64,000 bases of DNA, from the NCBI GenBank assembly GCA_034440575.1, contig JAOTOL010001550.1, positions 62,001 through 126,000 of the forward strand, read 5' to 3'. A program made the translations under genes and the position numbers. The DNA comes from Imbricaverruca yamaguchii (Eukaryota > Arthropoda > Thecostraca > Neoverrucidae). The notes beneath the pieces were generated by a model. It had not been told where the DNA came from and did no database searches. It saw nothing but the letters and a program-made list of their open reading frames with translations. Below are positions 59,641-64,000 of this stretch, piece after piece. The first letter of the stretch is position 1, and each line of letters opens with the position of its first letter.

Positions 59641-60795
59641 TTGCGACACGCCGGCGTGGTCAGCAACCCCACCCGGCGTGGTCAACAACTCCACCCGGCG
59701 TGGTCAGCAACCCCACCCGGCGTGGTCAGCAACCCCACCCGGCGTGGTCAGCAACCCCACCCGGCGTGGTCAACAACTCCACCCGGCGTGGTCAGCAACC
59801 CCACCCGGCGTGGTCAACAACTCCACCCGGGGTGGTCAGCAACCCCACCCGGCGTGACCAGCAACCCACCAGGCGTGGCAGGCAACCCCACCCGGCGTGG
59901 CCAGCAACCATACCCGCGGCGGCCAGCAACCCCACCCGGCGTGGTCAGCAACCACACCCGGCGTGGTCAGCAACCCCACCCGGCGTGGTCAACAACTCCA
60001 CCCGGGGTGGTCAGCAACCCCACCCGGCGTGGTCAACAACTCCACCCGGCGTGGTCAACAACTCCACCCGGCGTGGTCAGCAACCCCACCCGGCGTGGTC
60101 AGCAACCCCACCCGGCGTGGTCAGCAACCCCACCCGGCGTGGTCAACAACTCCACCCGGGGTGGTCAACAACTCCACCCGGGGTGGTCAGCAACCCCACC
60201 CGGCGTGACCAGCAACCCACCAGGCGTGGCAGGCAACCCCACCCGGCGTGGCCAGCAACCCCACTCGGCGTGGTCAGCAACCATACCCGCGGCGGCCAGC
60301 AACCCCACCCGGCGTGACAGGCAACCCCACCCGGCGTGGTCAGCAACCCCACCCGGCGTGGTCAACAACCCCACCCGGCGTGGTCAGCAACCCCACCCGG
60401 CGTGGCCAGCAACCCCACCCGGCGTGGTCAGCAACCCCACCCGGCGTGGCCAGCAACCCCACCCGGCGTGACCAGCAACCCCACCCGGCGTGGCCAGCAA
60501 CCCCACCCGGCGTGGCCAGCAACCCCACCCGGCGTGGCCAGCAACCCCACCCGGCGTGGTCAGCAACCCCACCCGGCGTGGTCAACAACCCCACCCGGCG
60601 TGGCCAGCAACCCCACCCGGCGTGGCAGGCAACCACAGCCGGCGTGGCCAGCAACCCCACTCGGCGTGATCAGCAACCATACCCGGCGCGACCAGCAACC
60701 CTACCCGGCGCGGCCAGCAACCCGCTCGGCGCGACCAGCAACCCTACCCGGCGCGGCCAGCAACCCGCTCGGCGTGGCCAGCAACCCCACCCGGG
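59641..60795. repeat. 22 bp minisatellite
   Basis: About 52 copies of GGCGTGGTCAGCAACCCCAC plus CC, with CAGCAACC/CAACAACT and GGTCAG/GGCCAG variants. A block containing GACCAGCAACCCACCAGGCG is repeated at about 59850 and 60210, so part of the array was duplicated as a longer segment. Confidence 0.96.
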
Positions 60796-60917
60796 GCTGG
60801 TGCGGCCCGCCACCGCACGCCGTCCCCAACTGTCCGTCCCCTCTGTCTGCTGAACGAACGCGTCCGGCCGACAGCCAGCACCTAACCAGACTGGAATCGT
60901 CTGGTAGTGGTGGTGGC

Positions 60918-61095
60918 GGTCGGGTCGGGTCGGGTGGGGTGGGGTGGGGTCGGGTCGTGTCGGGTCGGGTCGTGTCGGGTCGTGTCGGGTCGTGTCGGGT
61001 CGTGTTGGGTCGGGTCGGGTCGGGTCGGGTCGGGTCGGGTCGGGTCGGGTCGGGTCGGGTCGGGTCGGGTCGGGCCGGGCCGGGTCGGGTCGGGT
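60918..61095. repeat. (GGGTC)n pentanucleotide tract
   Basis: About 35 units of GGGTC with GGGTG, GTGTC and GGGCC variants. Regular GGG triplets on the plus strand could form G-quadruplexes. Confidence 0.96.
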
Positions 61096-62084
61096 CCGCC
61101 AGGAGCTGCACCGCCACCCCAGTCGCCCGAGCGCGAGCACCTCTGCCGTCGACACCCGCAGTCGCGCGGCCGGCCGGCCCGGGCTCAATTTCGAGCGACG
61201 CCGCACGCTGGCGGCGGCCGGCGCCGGCACATATTGGGCGCAGCGACTGCGCCCACAGAATGTCCCAATGGGGGCAATCAATGCCGATTACTTGGGATGT
61301 CCGACGTTCGGCCCCTGATATATCTACAGCGTCGGCGTATTTGTGTCCCCATGGGGAATAGCGCTCGTCCGAGTGCCTGATCGAACTCAGCCGTAATGCA
61401 GATTAATAAGATTGGTTTCGCGATATGACTAGGAGAGTTTAACGCATAGTCTGAACGCCTTTCAGAAACACTCCATATGGTAGCTGAACCTGGCGCAAAT
61501 TCCAATCACCGCAACATCTCAATTTGGCCTTGCATGTGAACGGCTAGAGCTGTCTGACGTCCTGCCAAACCAGACTGGCTCCCAAACAAAGAGAACAAAA
61601 ATAACCCTTTTGCTTGTCTACTGAAAGCTGATAAACAACATTAATCGTACGGCCTCATAATATAATAATTCAAGAGTGGAGTGCAGTCATTTGACTGATT
61701 AACTTTGAACAAATTCATGGCGTTTTAAGCTTGCCATGATGATACCAGCCTAAGAATGCATTGGCCAACTTCGACACCAACTTGCGCCCTGCGGCTTCAG
61801 AGGCAGCTGTAGTAGCCGCAGCTGAAGCAGCAGCTATGGCGCATATGAACCAGTTCCGGGTGATGCCCTACCACAACCGTGCGAAGCCTGTATATCGACG
61901 GCACACTGAATCGCTACAATTTGGCATGTCAATGGGGCAGTGAAGCACTTGTCATTCATTAATAAGCCGTCTTACCAGACCTACTTTACCAGACCATCGG
62001 TTTAATTTTCAATAATACACCACATGTGCATCTAAGTAATCGCTGGCGTTCTTAATGACTTCATTAGCCGCCACGGTCTCTGAA
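61096..62084. other. No recognised gene; one short frame
   Basis: A plus-strand frame of 60 codons (61761-61943) has an Ala-rich stretch (EAAVVAAAEAAAMAHMNQF) and codon use that looks less random than its surroundings. No start context, splice sites or family support it. Confidence 0.3.
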
Positions 62085-64000
62085 TGATGTGTGGCTGTAA
62101 CAGATACACCTTCACAGTTAGGCACGGACATAACAGGAGGACGGACAAAGCAGTAATGTATGGCTGTGGCAGACATACCCTCACAGGTGGCCACGGACAT
62201 AGCAGTGACGTATGGCTGTAGCAAACACACCCTCATTGTTGGCCACGGACATAGCAGTGACGTATGGCTGTAGCAAACACATCCTCATTGTTGGCCACGG
62301 ACATAGCAGTGACGTATGGCTGTAGCAAACACATCCTCATTGTTGGCCACGGACATAGCAATGACGTATGGCTGTAGCAAACACATCCTCATTGTTGGCC
62401 ACGGACATAGCAGTGACGTATGGCTGTAGCAAACACGTCCTCATTGTTGGCCACGGACATAACAGTGACGTATGGCTGTGGCAGACACACCCTTATTGTT
62501 GGCCACGGACATAACAGTGACGCATGGCTGTGGCAAACACGTCCTCATTGTTGGCCACGGACATAGCAGTGACGTATGGCTGTAGCAAACACATCCTCAT
62601 TGTTGGCCACGGACATAACAGTGACGTATGGCTGTGGCAAACACATCCTCATTGTTGGCCACGGACATAGCAGTGACGTATGGCTGTGGCAGACACACCC
62701 TCATTGTTGGCCACGGACATAACAGTGACGTATGGCTGTAGCAAACACATCCTCATTGTTGGCCACGGACATAACAGTGACGTATGGCTGTGGCAAACAC
62801 ATCCTCATTGTTGGCCACGGACATAGCAGTGACGTATGGCTGTGGCAAACACATCCTCATTGTTGGCCACGGACATAGCAATGACGTATGGCTGTGGCAG
62901 ACACACCCTCATTGTTGGCCACGGACATAGCAGTGACGTATGGCTGTGGCAGACACACCCTTATTGTTGGCCACGGACATAACAGTGACGTATGGCTGTG
63001 GCAAACACATCCTCATTGTTGGCCACGGACATAGCAGTGACGTATGGCTGTGGCAAACACATCCTCATTGTTGGCCACGGACATAGCAATGACGTATGGC
63101 TGTAGCAAACACATCCTCATTGTTGGCCACGGACATAACAGTGACGTATGGCTGTGGCAAACACATCCTCATTGTTGGCCACGGACATAGCAGTGACGTA
63201 TGGCTGTAGCAAACACATCCTCATTGTTGGCCACGGACATAACAGTGACGTATGGCTGTGGCAAACACATCCTCATTGTTGGCCACGTACATAGCAATGA
63301 CGTATGGCTGTGGCAGACACACCCTCATTGTTAGCCACGGACGTAGCATTGCTGTGCGGCTGTGGCAGACACACCTCATTGTTGGCCACGGACATAGCAA
63401 TGACGTACGGCTGTGGCAGACACACCCTCATTGTTGGCCACGGACAGCAGTGACGTATGGCTGTGGAAAACACACCCTCATTGTTGGCCACGGACATTAC
63501 AGTGACGTATGGCTGTGGTAAACACATCCTCATTGTTGGCCACGGACATAGCAGTGACGTATGGCTGTGGCAGACACACCCTCATTGTTGGCCACGGACA
63601 TAGCATTGCTGTGCGGCTGTGGCAGACACACCCTCATTGTTGGCCACGGACATAGCAGTGACGTATGGCTGTGGCAGACACACCCTCATTGTTGGCCACG
63701 GACATAGCATTGCTGTGCGGCTGTGGCAGACACACCCTCATTGTTGGCCACGGACATAGCAGTGACGTATGGCTGTGGCAGACACACCCTCATTGTTAGC
63801 CACGGACGTAGCATTGCCGTGCGGCTGTGGCAGACACACCCTCATTGTTGGCCACGGACATAGCAGTGACGTATGGCTGTAGCAGACACACCCTCATTGT
63901 TGGCCACGGACATAGCAGTGAGGTATGACAGTGGTATGGCTGTGGCAAACACATCCTCATTGTTGGCCACGTACATAGCAATGACGTATGGCTGTGGCAG
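62085..64000. repeat. 52 bp satellite-like array, runs off the window
   Basis: About 36 copies of TGGCTGTAGCAAACACATCC plus TCATTGTTGGCCACGGACAT and AGCAGTGACGTA. Two main subtypes (GTAGCAAACACATCC and GTGGCAGACACACCC) are interspersed. A third variant with GCATTGCTGTGCGGC appears toward the right end. The true length is unknown. Confidence 0.96.

Overview
The window is eukaryotic nuclear DNA, most likely from an arthropod and possibly a crustacean. Two intron-rich genes of animal type can be read with confidence. A short array of the arthropod telomeric motif (TTAGG)n lies inside an intron. A barnacle-like source is only a guess, based on GC and CpG richness and heavy minisatellite content. 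There are no prokaryotic operons, phage genes or CRISPR arrays.

Gene 1 (+ strand, 11531-39230) is a loco / RGS12-RGS14-type regulator of G-protein signalling. Twelve exons join in one open frame of 859 codons: a short N-terminus, an RGS domain (exons 3-5), a basic linker, tandem Ras-binding-like domains (exons 7-9), a Pro-rich linker, a GoLoco motif (exon 11) and a long Ala/Pro-rich C-terminus ending in a PDZ-ligand-like tail. The PDZ and PTB domains of long loco/RGS12 isoforms were not found, so this looks like a short isoform, or the upstream exons lie outside the window. Gene 2 (- strand, 57861-50389) is the 3' end of a CELF/Bruno RNA-binding protein: the last two exons encode RRM3 and the C-terminus, with one weaker linker exon upstream. 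The two genes converge tail to tail across about 11 kb.

Layout: 1-11.5 kb, non-coding with several minisatellites; 11.5-39.2 kb, the loco-like gene, whose 12.8 kb first intron holds many tandem arrays; 39.2-50.4 kb, intergenic with decayed repeats and a GC-rich block; 50.4-57.9 kb, CELF exons and a 2 kb array in an upstream intron; 58-64 kb, further arrays (22 bp, 5 bp, 52 bp) that may lie in CELF introns or upstream DNA. Summed by span, tandem repeats cover roughly a fifth of the window. Three copies of one tRNA-derived SINE family are present.

The most unusual feature is in the loco-like gene. At six exon-intron junctions the neighbouring intron carries a tandem array whose unit is a copy of that junction, with either a splice acceptor or a splice donor and often adjoining coding bases. 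This gives ladders of up to eight decoy splice sites beside the real one. Where I traced decoy use at introns 2 and 9 it ran into a nearby stop codon, and at intron 7 it shifted the frame.
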